Shown: positions 34,669 through 44,046, numbered from the stretch's first letter. The stretch is 64,000 bases of DNA from Comamonadaceae bacterium (GCA_947454955.1 CANGLW010000012.1:1-64000), one strand, 5' to 3'. Translations and numbers: made by a program. The notes: generated by a model not told the origin, from the sequence alone.

Positions 34669-35903
34669 GAGCTGGCTCCTTGGGTGGCACGGGCATGCAA
34701 AGCGGCCAAAGGCGCGCGTAAAAACGGCATGAGCCCGTCGGGGTTTTCAACCATGGGGAAATGCCCAAAGCCTGGCATCTCCTGAAACACAGCACCGGGT
34801 ATGGCTTCAGCCACACGGCGTGTGTCGGCCGGCGTGGCTGAGTAGTCGTAGTTGCCGGTGAGCAAATACAAAGGTGTGCGTTGGGTGTCGATGTCTGCGG
34901 TGTGATGCCGCGCATCAAACTGGTCGCTGTAAAACGCCAAGTCGCCGTCGTACACACTGGGCGCAGACTGCGAGTAAATCCAGGTGGCGTGGTCGCGCCC
35001 ACTGGCTGGGCTGTTGGGGCTGAGCAGCGCACCCACCCATGCTGCGCTGAGTCGCCCGCCATGCACTTGCGCGTGGTTCAGGTAAGGTGAGCGCCGGCCC
35101 GGTGAATGGAAGGGTGCTTCCAACAACACCGCACCCACAAAGCGGTCGGCATGGCGCGCCAGCAAAGGCAGGCTGATGGCCGAGCCCATGGAGCAACCCA
35201 TGAGCGTGACCTTGTCGAGTTGCATGGCATCGAGGTAACGCAAGACCCAGTTGATGTACTGGTCTTGGTCGAGCTGCCAAGTCCAATTGGCCAACCCTTC
35301 AGGCAAAGGCGAGCGGCCGTGTCCGGGCACATCAAAGGCCAAGAGTTGCCAGGCTTGGCGCAACTCGTCTTGCGCCATGAGGCCGTGCCACTGGCGGGCA
35401 TCCGCACCCGCGGTGTGCAGCATCAAAAGCGGTGGGCCGTTGCCACAGGTTTCGCTGTACACCCAAGTTTCAGCTTCGTCCCGAAGTGGCAGGTATTGAC
35501 CACGCACATGCGCCAGCGCATCGAAGTAGCGCGGCTTGGCCGGGCTTGCATCACCAGGGCTGCGCATGGCTTGCAGCAATCGCTCCAAGAGCGGCAAGGC
35601 TTGTGCCCAATGCAACTCCTGGCCTTGGATACGAAAGCCAGGAACCTGCCGGCGCAAGGCACCAAACGATTGGTAACCCACCGCAGGCTGAGGACCCAGT
35701 GCTTCACCCCAAACAGCAGCGTCCGCCCAACAAGCCACTTCGGTGCCCGCATCGCGTGCTGTGCAAATGCGCAGGGTCTGAGGCGCTGCGTTGTCGGAGG
35801 TCAACACAAAACTCACGCCCACGGGACAGTTAGCGAGGTCGGCCTGCACCGCGCTCACCCGCAGGGCGCGATCAAAAGCGGCTTGCAGTTGTTGCTGATT
35901 CAC
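34665..35903 (-). CDS. alpha/beta-hydrolase with an extra N-terminal domain
   Basis: A 412-residue protein. Residues from about 135 to the end form an alpha/beta-hydrolase: oxyanion region LLMLHTAGADARQW, nucleophile elbow GCSMGS (S238), acid in LLTGNYDYSATP, and the catalytic His in MPGFGHFPMVENPD. Residues 1-120 are an additional region (FDRALRVSAVQADLANCPVG, later WADAAVWGEALG) that I cannot place with certainty; it recalls a small SCP2-like domain. Esters, lactones or C-C bonds (as in meta-cleavage hydrolases) are possible substrates. It follows livF by 24 bases. Confidence 0.83.
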   Translation of the reverse strand: MNQQQLQAAFDRALRVSAVQADLANCPVGVSFVLTSDNAAPQTLRICTARDAGTEVACWADAAVWGEALGPQPAVGYQSFGALRRQVPGFRIQGQELHWAQALPLLERLLQAMRSPGDASPAKPRYFDALAHVRGQYLPLRDEAETWVYSETCGNGPPLLMLHTAGADARQWHGLMAQDELRQAWQLLAFDVPGHGRSPLPEGLANWTWQLDQDQYINWVLRYLDAMQLDKVTLMGCSMGSAISLPLLARHADRFVGAVLLEAPFHSPGRRSPYLNHAQVHGGRLSAAWVGALLSPNSPASGRDHATWIYSQSAPSVYDGDLAFYSDQFDARHHTADIDTQRTPLYLLTGNYDYSATPADTRRVAEAIPGAVFQEMPGFGHFPMVENPDGLMPFLRAPLAALHARATQGASS

Positions 35904-35927
35904 GTGAGGTCCTTCACCAGTGCCGGC

Positions 35928-36641
35928 TCATATGCCCAAATAGGCTTCGCGGATGCGGCTGTCGTTGAGCAGCATCTGCGCTGAACCGTCCAAGACCACC
36001 TCGCCACTTTGCAGCACAAACGCATGCTGCGCCACCGACAAAGCCAGCTTGGTGTTTTGCTCAACGAGCAACATGGTCACACCGGTTTTGTGAATGGCCA
36101 CCAAGGCGTCGTGCAGCTCTTGCACAATTTTGGGCGCCAAGCCGTGGCTGGGCTCATCGAGCAACAGCAAGCTGGGCTTGCCCATCAAGGCGCGACCAAT
36201 CGCCACCATTTGCTGCTCGCCACCTGACAAAGTACCCGCCAGTTGGCGACGACGCTCTGCCAGGCGTGGGAACTGCGCAAAGATGCTGTCCAGGGTTTCA
36301 CGCAAGGCTTGTGTTTGTGTGCGGCGGTGGTAGCCACCGAGCATCAGGTTTTCTTCCACCGACATGGCGGGGAACACATGACGACCTTCGGGCACATGCG
36401 AGATGCCGCGCTGAGGTATTTGGTGTGCCGGCAAGTCCAGCAGGTTCTCACCTTGAAAAAGAATCTCGCCGGCGGTATTGGGCAGCAAGCCCGAGATGGC
36501 GCGCAGCAAAGTACTTTTGCCCGCGGTGTTGGCCCCAATCACCGCCACAAAAGCGCCGGCGTCCACACGCAGGTTCACACCATGCAGCACCTCTGCACCG
36601 TCGTAAGCCGCACGCAGGTTTCGGATGTCGAGCAATCTCAT
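35928..36641 (-). CDS. livF: branched-chain-type ABC transporter ATPase LivF
   Basis: A 237-residue ATPase. Walker A is GANTAGKST (residues 36-44), the signature is LSGGEQQMVAIGRAL, Walker B ends in LLLLDEPSHGLAP, and the H-loop region is LLVEQNTKLAL, the LivF signature sequence. The ATG at 36641 overlaps the livG stop by 4 bases. In this cluster the importer probably carries a carboxylate or aromatic acid rather than leucine. Confidence 0.93.
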   Translation of the reverse strand: MRLLDIRNLRAAYDGAEVLHGVNLRVDAGAFVAVIGANTAGKSTLLRAISGLLPNTAGEILFQGENLLDLPAHQIPQRGISHVPEGRHVFPAMSVEENLMLGGYHRRTQTQALRETLDSIFAQFPRLAERRRQLAGTLSGGEQQMVAIGRALMGKPSLLLLDEPSHGLAPKIVQELHDALVAIHKTGVTMLLVEQNTKLALSVAQHAFVLQSGEVVLDGSAQMLLNDSRIREAYLGI

Positions 36642-37381
36642 GCGTGACCTCCTGCGTCCATGTCGTTGCCCAAATAGGCTGCGATCACATCGGGGTTGCG
36701 GCTGATGTCTTGCGGGTTGCCCTCTGCAATTTTTTGACCGAAGCTCAACACAAAAATACGTTCGCACAAGTTCATGATGGCGCGCATGTGGTGCTCAATC
36801 ACGATGAAGGTCAGGCCCTCTTCGTTTCTGAGCTTGCGGATCAAATCCAGAATTTGGTCCATCTCGCTGTGGTTCAAAGCGGCCATCACCTCGTCGAGCA
36901 AAACCACCTTGGGCTGTGTGCACAGGGCACGCGCCATTTCCACCAAAGCCTTTTCAGGAAAGGTGAGATCGGCTGCGCGCTTGTCAGCGATATGCGCCAT
37001 GCCCACCTTGGCCAGGTTCTCGCGGGCATAGTTGCGTGCTTCGTTCAACGACAAACGCAGCAAGCCCCCGGTGAGCACGTTGTCGAGCACTGTCATCTCT
37101 GGGAACAGCGCCACGTTTTGGAACGTTTTGACCATGCCCAGCTGGGCAATGTTGTGAGGCTTCAAGCCAGTGATGCGCTCACCGCTCAAATACACCTCGC
37201 CCGCACTGGGCTTGACCAAGCCCATCAACAAATTAAAGAGCGTGGTTTTGCCCGCACCGTTGGGGCCAATCAAGCCGATCAGCTCGCCCTGCTGCACGCT
37301 GAGCTGCAAATTGTTGACGGCCACCAGACCCCCGAAGCGGCGCGTCAAACCCTCGACACGCAAGATAGGCGTAGTGCTCAT
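36638..37381 (-). CDS. livG: branched-chain-type ABC transporter ATPase LivG
   Basis: A 247-residue ATPase. Walker A is GPNGAGKTT, the typical LivG loop VKTFQNVALFPEMTVLDN follows, and Walker B is VVLLDEVMAALNHSEMDQ, with HHMRAIMNLCERI as the H-loop region. The signature motif is degenerate (DLTFPEKALVEMARAL in place of LSGGQQ), a variation seen in some Liv ATPases. It overlaps livM and livF by 4 bases each. Confidence 0.92.
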   Translation of the reverse strand: MSTTPILRVEGLTRRFGGLVAVNNLQLSVQQGELIGLIGPNGAGKTTLFNLLMGLVKPSAGEVYLSGERITGLKPHNIAQLGMVKTFQNVALFPEMTVLDNVLTGGLLRLSLNEARNYARENLAKVGMAHIADKRAADLTFPEKALVEMARALCTQPKVVLLDEVMAALNHSEMDQILDLIRKLRNEEGLTFIVIEHHMRAIMNLCERIFVLSFGQKIAEGNPQDISRNPDVIAAYLGNDMDAGGHA

Positions 37382-38334
37382 AGTTTCTTCACCAGACGCT
37401 GGTACAGCGCTTGAAGGCCGCGGGGTTCAAGCAAGATGATGAGAATCAGAATCAGGCCAAACGCGAGCTGCGACACACCTGCGCCCACCCCTGACAAGGT
37501 GGCGTTGAACACCTCTTCAAGGGGCAGCAAAAAGCACGCGCCAATGATCGGACCGGCCACGGTGCCAATGCCACCGATGATGCAAATCAGCGCTACACGC
37601 ACTGAAATACTCACCAGCGAGAACACCGAGTCGGGGTCAAAGAAGAAGTTGAATTGGGCGTAGAGCACGCCACAACCGCCCATGAGTGCTGCAGAAATCG
37701 TAGCAGCCAGCATTTTGGTGCGCGAGGTGTTGATGCCAATCACCTCGGCCGAATCCACATTGGCTTTGACCGCACGCAGCGCATAACCCAAACGGGAGTT
37801 GCTGATCTTCCAGTACACCGCGGTGCAGACGATCAAGGCGCACAGCATCACATAAAAATAAGGCCGGGCCGATGAGAACTGCATGAGCGCGATGCCGGCA
37901 TCGGGCACCAGGGGCACCGAAATGCCCACCGGCCCACCGGTGACCGAGGTCCAGGTGTTGCCGATCGAACGCAACACCTCAGCAAACGCCAAGGTGGCCA
38001 AAGCAAAGTAGTGGCCTTTGAGGCGCATGGTGGGCAGGCTCAGCAAGGCACCCGCTGCACCCGCCACCACCATGCCTGCGGCAATGCCGAGCCAGGGCGA
38101 GAGGCCAAAACGAATCAACAAAATGGTGGAGGTGTAAGCGCCCAAACCAAAGAAGGCGGCATGCCCCAAAGAGATTTGGTTGGCCAACCCACCCACAATG
38201 TTCCAAGCCTGGGCCATGGCCGCAAACAAGAGCAAAAGGGTGAGCACCCGCAGCATGTAACCGTTCTCTGAAATCGTCCAGGGAACAACGCAGACGACAG
38301 CCAAGGCGGCCGCCAACAAGTAGTGACGTTTCAT
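37378..38334 (-). CDS. livM: branched-chain-type ABC transporter permease LivM
   Basis: A 318-residue permease with about eight to ten hydrophobic segments. It carries the family pattern GGLANQISLGHAAFFGLGAYTS, LRLKGHYFALATLAFAEVLR (here MRLKGHYFALATLAF), and GIGTVAGPIIGACFLLPLEE. It is coupled to livH and livG by 4-base overlaps. Confidence 0.93.
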   Translation of the reverse strand: MKRHYLLAAALAVVCVVPWTISENGYMLRVLTLLLLFAAMAQAWNIVGGLANQISLGHAAFFGLGAYTSTILLIRFGLSPWLGIAAGMVVAGAAGALLSLPTMRLKGHYFALATLAFAEVLRSIGNTWTSVTGGPVGISVPLVPDAGIALMQFSSARPYFYVMLCALIVCTAVYWKISNSRLGYALRAVKANVDSAEVIGINTSRTKMLAATISAALMGGCGVLYAQFNFFFDPDSVFSLVSISVRVALICIIGGIGTVAGPIIGACFLLPLEEVFNATLSGVGAGVSQLAFGLILILIILLEPRGLQALYQRLVKKL

Positions 38335-39191
38335 GACTTCCAGCGCAGTAGACCTTCTGGGCGCAGCGCCAAGGTCAGAATAAAGACGATGAAGAGCACC
38401 AGGTTTTGCAGCTGCAGCGGCAGGTACAAGCCCGAGATGGACTGGATCACGCCCACGGCCAAACCACCCACCACCGCGCCCAACACATTGCCCAACCCGC
38501 CCAACACCACCACGGTGAACATGAGCACACCAAACTGCTCACCCGCCGCGGGTGAGACGGTCATGTAAGGCAAGATGATGGCGCCACCAAAGGCGGTGAG
38601 GCCCACGCCCAAACCCACGGCCAAGCGGTAGACCGCATCGGGGTTGATGCCCATGAGCTTGGCGGCCATCGGGTCTTGCGCGGTGCTACGTACCGCCCTG
38701 CCCCACCAGGTGCGGGTCAGCACCCACCAGATGCTGATGCCTGCGACCACCGAGCAACAAAACGCAATACCGTAAGGCATGCTGATGATCAGGCCACCGA
38801 CCTCGATGGCCTCGTTCTGATACCAGGTTTGCACCGATCGGAATTGCGAGCCAAAGGCAATCAGCGCCAAGTTTTCAATGACGATGAGGATGCCCACCGT
38901 CAAGAAAATCTGGGCCACCTCCGGTGCTTTGAGCACCGGGCGAATCAGCCAATGCTGAATCAGATAGCCCAGACAGAACACCACCGCAAACGCCAACAAG
39001 GAACCCAGCAACGGGTCCAAACCCAGCTTGCTCCAGGCGAAGTAGGCGACGTACATCCCGACCATCAAAAATTGTGCTTGCGCAAAATTGACGATCGAGA
39101 CCACGCCGAACACCAAGGTCAACCCAATCGAGATGACCGCATACACCCCGCCGAGCATGAGCCCGTCGAGAATGGCTTGTAACAGCGCCAT
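38331..39191 (-). CDS. livH: branched-chain-type ABC transporter permease LivH
   Basis: A 286-residue permease with about eight hydrophobic segments, starting LLQAILDGLMLGGVYAVISI and GLTLVFGVVSIVNFAQAQF, both hallmarks of LivH. The EAA-like loop RAVRSTAQDPMAAKLMGIN and the late GGLGNVLGAVVGGLAVGV also fit. It begins 9 bases after livK. Confidence 0.93.
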   Translation of the reverse strand: MALLQAILDGLMLGGVYAVISIGLTLVFGVVSIVNFAQAQFLMVGMYVAYFAWSKLGLDPLLGSLLAFAVVFCLGYLIQHWLIRPVLKAPEVAQIFLTVGILIVIENLALIAFGSQFRSVQTWYQNEAIEVGGLIISMPYGIAFCCSVVAGISIWWVLTRTWWGRAVRSTAQDPMAAKLMGINPDAVYRLAVGLGVGLTAFGGAIILPYMTVSPAAGEQFGVLMFTVVVLGGLGNVLGAVVGGLAVGVIQSISGLYLPLQLQNLVLFIVFILTLALRPEGLLRWKS

Positions 39192-39200
39192 TCGAGATCC

Positions 39201-40421
39201 TCAAACGTTGCGGGTGATCAGCTTGCCTTTGGCAAATTTTTGCGGCCACACGGTGACCAACTCTTTGTTCTGCCACTGCACCATCACAGGCTCGGCAGCC
39301 ACGTTCAAGCCGGTCTCGTCAAACTTGACCTGACCGTTGGTCATGGTTTTGGCCCAACCCTGGGTGAAGGTGGTGCTGCGCAGCGCGCTGGCAATGTCTT
39401 CAGACTTGGCCGACTTCGCACCGTTGATGGCTTGGATCAGCACATCCATGGCCACCGCGTGTTCTTGTGCCTCGTGCACCATGAACGATTTGAAACGCTT
39501 GCGGTAACGCTCGGTGGCCTCGGTGTCGAGGTCATAGTTGGCCGAGCAAATCGACAACACGCCGTCGGAATACTCACCCAAAGCCTGGGCAAAGTCGGGA
39601 ATCACATAACCGGCCGAGCCGCCCACGATGGGCATGTTGATGCGCTGTTGGCGCAGGGCACGCACGATGAGCAAGCTGTCGTTGAGGTAAGAGACGGGGA
39701 AGACCATTTGCGCTTTGGAGGCGCGCAGCTTGTTGATCAGCGGCGTCACATCGGTGATGCCCAGCGGGTAGGCCTCGTCCATCACGATCTCAGCGCCCGC
39801 GGCCTTGGCCGCAGCGCGCAGGCCGTTGGCGGTGGAGGTGCCGTAAGCGGTGTCTTCAAACATGATGGCGATCTTGTTGACCTTCTCGCTGCCACCAGCC
39901 AATTCCACCGCGTAGTTGAACTGCGCCTTGCCGATCACGCTGCCTTTGGAGGTGACCTGGAACACATTTTTGAAACCGCGACCGGTGATCTGGTCTGAGT
40001 AAGACATGGTGAGCAGCGGCACGCGGCGGCGCTCGGTCACTTCTTGAATAGCCAGGGTGAGCGATGAAGCAAAGGCACCCAAAATGGCGCAGCAATCGTT
40101 CTCACCAATCATGCGCTGGGCCACGGTGGCCGCGTTCGCAGGTGCTGAGGTGGAGTCAGCCACCACCAAATTGATCTTGGCACCGCCCAAACCTTTGAGG
40201 CCACCGGCCGCGTTGAGCTCGTCAACCACCAGCTCGATGCCCTGACGGGAATTGATACCGAACTGCGCGTTCGCGCCCGACAAAGGCAGGATCACCCCGA
40301 CATTGACCGGCTTGGCTTGCGCCAGCGTGGAGAAAGGCAAGGCGCTCGCCAGACCGGCGGCAGCTAAACCCTTGAGTGCCTGGCGGCGGTCAGGCTGATT
40401 CTTGCGACGGATGTCACCCAT
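39201..40421 (-). CDS. livK: ABC transporter periplasmic receptor (LivK/aromatic-acid type)
   Basis: A 406-residue type I periplasmic binding protein. MGDIRRKNQPDRRQALKGLA plus ASALPFSTLAQA is a long signal sequence with a twin-arginine-like RRQALKG. The mature part begins KPVNVGVILPLSGANAQFG and includes INLVVADSTSAPANAATVAQ and IAIMFEDTAYGTSTANGLRA. First gene of the 15-gene minus-strand unit; AGGAG precedes the ATG and a promoter lies 34 bases upstream. The ligand is unknown. Confidence 0.9.
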   Translation of the reverse strand: MGDIRRKNQPDRRQALKGLAAAGLASALPFSTLAQAKPVNVGVILPLSGANAQFGINSRQGIELVVDELNAAGGLKGLGGAKINLVVADSTSAPANAATVAQRMIGENDCCAILGAFASSLTLAIQEVTERRRVPLLTMSYSDQITGRGFKNVFQVTSKGSVIGKAQFNYAVELAGGSEKVNKIAIMFEDTAYGTSTANGLRAAAKAAGAEIVMDEAYPLGITDVTPLINKLRASKAQMVFPVSYLNDSLLIVRALRQQRINMPIVGGSAGYVIPDFAQALGEYSDGVLSICSANYDLDTEATERYRKRFKSFMVHEAQEHAVAMDVLIQAINGAKSAKSEDIASALRSTTFTQGWAKTMTNGQVKFDETGLNVAAEPVMVQWQNKELVTVWPQKFAKGKLITRNV

Positions 40422-40454
40422 GTTTGTCTCCTACTTTGGTTATTGGTAGGGCAA

Positions 40455-40483
40455 ATTATGGGTAGGGGTTCTTTGTTGGTCAA
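40455..40483 (-). promoter_or_regulatory. sigma-70-type promoter of the livK-led operon
   Basis: On the minus strand a -35 box TTGACC (40478-40483) and a -10 box CATAAT (40455-40460) are exactly 17 bases apart. Transcription would start near 40448, about 27 bases before the livK ATG. Confidence 0.65.
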
Positions 40484-40494
40484 TAGGATTGAAC

Positions 40495-40509
40495 GATTGT
40501 CTGACAATC
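40495..40509. promoter_or_regulatory. 15-bp palindrome upstream of the livK promoter
   Basis: GATTGTCTGACAATC is a perfect inverted repeat (6-base arms, 3-base centre). Its core TTGT-N3-ACAA resembles sites of GntR/FCD (FadR-subfamily) regulators. It ends 11 bases upstream of the -35 box, centred about 54 bases before the predicted start. The GntR gene at the end of the same unit is the natural candidate to bind it. It could instead be part of the transcript end of the DMT gene. Confidence 0.5.
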
Positions 40510-40538
40510 CAGAAGACGCCAAGGCGACACGACTTTTT

Positions 40539-41408
40539 TTATTTGGCGCGGGTTCTCTTGCCCAGCACCACCACCGCAAGAACGCACAAAGCAAACCCCA
40601 CGTTCATGGCGGTGATGGCCTCGCCCAGCAACAAGTAAGCGCCTGCTAGCGTCAAAAAGGGTTGGAGCAGTTGCACCTGCCCCACCCGCGCGATGCCGCC
40701 CAGCGCAATGCCCCGGTACCAAAAGAAGAAGCCGATGTACATCGAGATCATGCCCACATAGATGAAGGCCACCCATGCGGAGGTCGACACGGCCTTGACG
40801 TCAAAGTCCAGGTACACCAAGGTCAGGAGGATGTTGATGGGCAAGGTCAGCACCAGCGCCCAGCTGATGACATCGACTGAACTCATTTCTTCGCTGAGCT
40901 TGCCGCCTTCGCAGTACCCAATGGCCGCACTGGCCACCGCAAAGAACAAGAGCCAATCCTCATGCACCAGACCGCCACTGCCATTGAGCGCGGCATACGA
41001 GATGACCAGCAAGCTGCCCACCAGTGCCACACCCCAGAACGCCAAAGAGGGACGCTCTTTGAAACGCAGCGCACCCACAGCAGCGGTGGCCAGCGGCAGA
41101 ACGCCCAGCACAATGCCGCCATGCGCGGACGGCAGCGTCTGCATGGCGAAAGAGACAAACAGTGGAAAGCCATACACCACGCCCAGCGCCATCACCCCCA
41201 AGCGCAACAATTGACTGCGCGTGGGCAGTTTGGGCCGGGTGTAAGCGAACATCAGCAGCGCACAAGCACCACTGAGCGCGGCACGCCCGAAGGTCACAAA
41301 GTAAGGACTGAGTTCTGCAACCGCGATGCGTGTGAACGGCAGTGTGAGACTGAAAAGCAAGACACCCACGAAGCCCAGCAACATGCCCTTTGTTTCGTTC
41401 GTCTGCAT
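40539..41408 (-). CDS. EamA/DMT-family transporter
   Basis: A 289-residue membrane protein with ten predicted spans in two EamA repeats (first from GMLLGFVGVLLFSLTLPFTR; second from VISWALVLTLPINILLTLVY to GAYLLLGEAITAMNVGFALC). DMT carriers export metabolites, amino acids or drugs. It lies between glmS and the livK operon on the same strand, with a 117-base gap before livK that holds the livK promoter. It is probably an independent gene. Confidence 0.87.
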   Translation of the reverse strand: MQTNETKGMLLGFVGVLLFSLTLPFTRIAVAELSPYFVTFGRAALSGACALLMFAYTRPKLPTRSQLLRLGVMALGVVYGFPLFVSFAMQTLPSAHGGIVLGVLPLATAAVGALRFKERPSLAFWGVALVGSLLVISYAALNGSGGLVHEDWLLFFAVASAAIGYCEGGKLSEEMSSVDVISWALVLTLPINILLTLVYLDFDVKAVSTSAWVAFIYVGMISMYIGFFFWYRGIALGGIARVGQVQLLQPFLTLAGAYLLLGEAITAMNVGFALCVLAVVVLGKRTRAK

Positions 41409-41440
41409 TCAGCCTCAAGTTCTTTGGTTGGGTGCTGGCT

Positions 41441-43303
41441 TTACTCCACCGTCACACTCTTAGCCAAGTTACGCGGCTTGTCGACATCGGTGCCGCGCGC
41501 ACAAGCGGTGTGATACGCCAGCAACTGCAAAGGTACCACGTGCAGAATAGGTGAGAGGGCGCCGTAGTGTTCGGGCATGCGAATCACGTGCAGGCCCTCG
41601 CCGCTCTCGATGTGGCTGTCGGCATCGGCCAGCACATACAGCACGCCACCGCGGGCGCGCACCTCGTGCAAATTACTTTTGAGTTTTTCCAGCAGCGCAT
41701 CATTCGGTGCCACAGCCACGACCGGCATGGCACTGGTTACCAAGGCCAAGGGGCCGTGTTTGAGTTCGCCTGCGGGGTAAGCCTCAGCGTGGATGTAGCT
41801 GATCTCTTTGAGCTTGAGCGCGCCTTCCAGGGCAATGGGGTAATGCAGGCCACGGCCTAAGAACAGCGCGTTTTCCATGCGCGCAAAGTCGTGTGCCCAG
41901 CTGATGATTTGCGGCTCCAGCGCCAACACCGCTTGCAAAGCTACCGGCAAGTGGCGCATGTCTTTGAGGTGTTGCGCTTCTTGCGCGGCAGTCAAGTGAC
42001 CGCGCTGTTTGGCTAGGGCCAAGGTGAGCAAAAACAAGCCCGCCAACTGGGTGCTGAAAGCTTTGGTGGAGGCCACACCAATTTCTACGCCCGCGCGGGT
42101 GATGTAGGCCAACGTGCATTCACGCACCATGGCGCTGGTGGACACATTGCACACCGTCAAGGTGTGCGTCATGCCCAGGCTTTGCGCGTGGCGCAAGGCG
42201 GCCAGAGTGTCAGCCGTTTCGCCAGATTGGCTGATGGTGACCACCAGGGTACGCGGGTTGGGCACCGAGTCGCGGTAGCGGTACTCGCTGGCCACTTCCA
42301 CTTGCGTAGGAATTTTCGCCATGCTCTCGAGCCAATACTTGGCCGCACAGCCGCTGTAGTAGCTGGTGCCGCAAGCCAAAATCAAGACCGAGTCGATCTG
42401 TGCAAACACTTGCTCAGCGGTCTGCGAACCTGAGGCCGCGAACAAATCGGGCACGATGGCGTCCACACCTTCAAGCGTGTCGGCAATGGCGCGCGGCTGC
42501 TCGAAAATTTCTTTTTGCATGTAGTGCTGATACGGCCCCAGCTCGGCCGCACCGCTGTGCGCATGCACGGTTTTCACAGCGCGCGAGACCGGTGCGTGGT
42601 GCCGGTCCACGATCTTGTAAGCACCCAAGGTGATGTCCACCACATCACCTTCTTCGAGGTAAATGATCTGGTCGGTCACGCCGGCCAAGGCCATGGCGTC
42701 GCTGGCCAAAAAGTTTTCTTTGCCACCCTCGCCCACACCCATGATGAGGGGCGAACCCAAACGTGCACCCACCACACGCTGTGGCTCGTCTTGGTGGAAC
42801 ACCGCAATGGCATATGCGCCATGCAGCTGCTGAACCACGGCTTTGACGGTCGTGAACAAATCACCGTTGTAGAGCGAGTCAATCAGGTGGGCGATGACCT
42901 CGGTGTCGGTTTGGCTGGCAAACACATAGCCTTGGGCTTGCAAGGCAGCGCGCAGTTCGTCGTGGTTTTCAATGATGCCGTTGTGCACCAGGGCCACGCG
43001 GCCAGCGCGGGTCTCGGGTTGTGCGCCCGGGCCATGGCTGAAATGCGGGTGCGCGTTGTGCACAGCAGGCACGCCGTGGGTGGCCCAGCGAGTATGGGCA
43101 ATGCCGGTGTGGCCTTCCAGGTGCGTTTGTGCAACTTGCTCAGCCAATTCAGACACGCGCGAGGTGCTGCGGGCACGCTGCAAACCACCGGCATGCACGG
43201 CCACGCCGCATGAGTCATAACCCCGGTACTCCAAGCGCTGCAAGCCCTGCACCAACACTGGAACGATGTTGCGGTAAGAGACCGCCGCCACGATGCCACA
43301 CAT
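41441..43303 (-). CDS. glmS: glutamine-fructose-6-phosphate aminotransferase (isomerizing) GlmS
   Basis: It makes glucosamine-6-phosphate from fructose-6-phosphate and glutamine, the first committed step to UDP-GlcNAc. The start at 43303 gives [12 protein letters not shown], placing the nucleophile Cys at position 2 after removal of Met. The glutaminase domain covers about residues 1-240, and two SIS domains follow ([45 protein letters not shown]). The C-terminus [11 protein letters not shown] is canonical. The 620-residue length is slightly above usual. It is last in glmU-kinase-glmS. Confidence 0.95.
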   Translation of the reverse strand: MCGIVAAVSYRNIVPVLVQGLQRLEYRGYDSCGVAVHAGGLQRARSTSRVSELAEQVAQTHLEGHTGIAHTRWATHGVPAVHNAHPHFSHGPGAQPETRAGRVALVHNGIIENHDELRAALQAQGYVFASQTDTEVIAHLIDSLYNGDLFTTVKAVVQQLHGAYAIAVFHQDEPQRVVGARLGSPLIMGVGEGGKENFLASDAMALAGVTDQIIYLEEGDVVDITLGAYKIVDRHHAPVSRAVKTVHAHSGAAELGPYQHYMQKEIFEQPRAIADTLEGVDAIVPDLFAASGSQTAEQVFAQIDSVLILACGTSYYSGCAAKYWLESMAKIPTQVEVASEYRYRDSVPNPRTLVVTISQSGETADTLAALRHAQSLGMTHTLTVCNVSTSAMVRECTLAYITRAGVEIGVASTKAFSTQLAGLFLLTLALAKQRGHLTAAQEAQHLKDMRHLPVALQAVLALEPQIISWAHDFARMENALFLGRGLHYPIALEGALKLKEISYIHAEAYPAGELKHGPLALVTSAMPVVAVAPNDALLEKLKSNLHEVRARGGVLYVLADADSHIESGEGLHVIRMPEHYGALSPILHVVPLQLLAYHTACARGTDVDKPRNLAKSVTVE

Positions 43304-43317
43304 ACCAACTCCCTGAA

Positions 43318-44046
43318 CTAATTGCCTGATGGCAGGCTGAACCCAAACCAACTGCCCCGCTCAGGCAGCGCTTGCGCTTTGACCTGACCGCCTTGTCGCT
43401 CCACCAATTTGCGGGTGAAGGCCAGGCCCAAGCCCAAGCCTTCATCGCCACCATGAAGCTTTTGAAACACCTTGAACAATTTGCCGCTTTGCGAGGCGTG
43501 AAAACCTTCGCCGTTGTCTTGCACAAAACACCAGCATTGTCCGTGCTCATCCCTTTGCCAGCCCAAGGTGATGTTCGCCACCTCACGGCTGCGCGTGAAT
43601 TTGAGCGCGTTGTGCAAGAGATGTTGCCAAACTTGGCGCACCATGCTGCTGTCACCCAACAGAGCCGGAAAATCAGGGGCAATCTGCCATTCAATCCGGC
43701 GACCTGTTTGCAGTTCAACCAAGCTTTTACGAACTTCACCAATGATCGCGGCCATGGGCAGCACATCCGTCGTCATGCTCTGTCGGTCGATCTGCGCCAA
43801 GGTCACCAGGCCGTCGATTTGCTGCTGCATTTTGTGGGCTGCTGAGTCCACCACGTTCAAGTAACCAAGCCACTCAGCCTGCAGGGCCTCGCCCATCTCT
43901 TCACGCAAGATGCCCAAATACGCTTTGATGTGACGCAGGTTGGCTTTGAGGTCATGCGAAACGGTATAGGTGAAGTCACTCAAAGCCTGCTCTTTGGCCT
44001 GCAGCTCACGCTGCAAACTTTGAAGCTGCGCGTCCACCGACGTCAT
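43318..44046 (-). CDS. small soluble sensor histidine kinase
   Basis: A 242-residue kinase made only of a short coiled-coil start ([20 protein letters not shown]), a HisKA domain with the phospho-accepting His in [19 protein letters not shown] (H31), and an ATPase domain (N-box [32 protein letters not shown]). There is no membrane span or separate sensor domain. No response regulator is in the window. It is coupled to glmU by an ATGA overlap and is 14 bases before glmS, so it is expressed with the amino-sugar genes. Confidence 0.88.
   Translation of the reverse strand: MTSVDAQLQSLQRELQAKEQALSDFTYTVSHDLKANLRHIKAYLGILREEMGEALQAEWLGYLNVVDSAAHKMQQQIDGLVTLAQIDRQSMTTDVLPMAAIIGEVRKSLVELQTGRRIEWQIAPDFPALLGDSSMVRQVWQHLLHNALKFTRSREVANITLGWQRDEHGQCWCFVQDNGEGFHASQSGKLFKVFQKLHGGDEGLGLGLAFTRKLVERQGGQVKAQALPERGSWFGFSLPSGN

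Noticed and set aside
40511-40555. GC-rich CGCCAAGGCG element followed by a T-run, considered as a terminator
   Set aside because: The T-run follows on the plus strand, where no gene ends; the DMT gene is on the minus strand, so the orientation is wrong.
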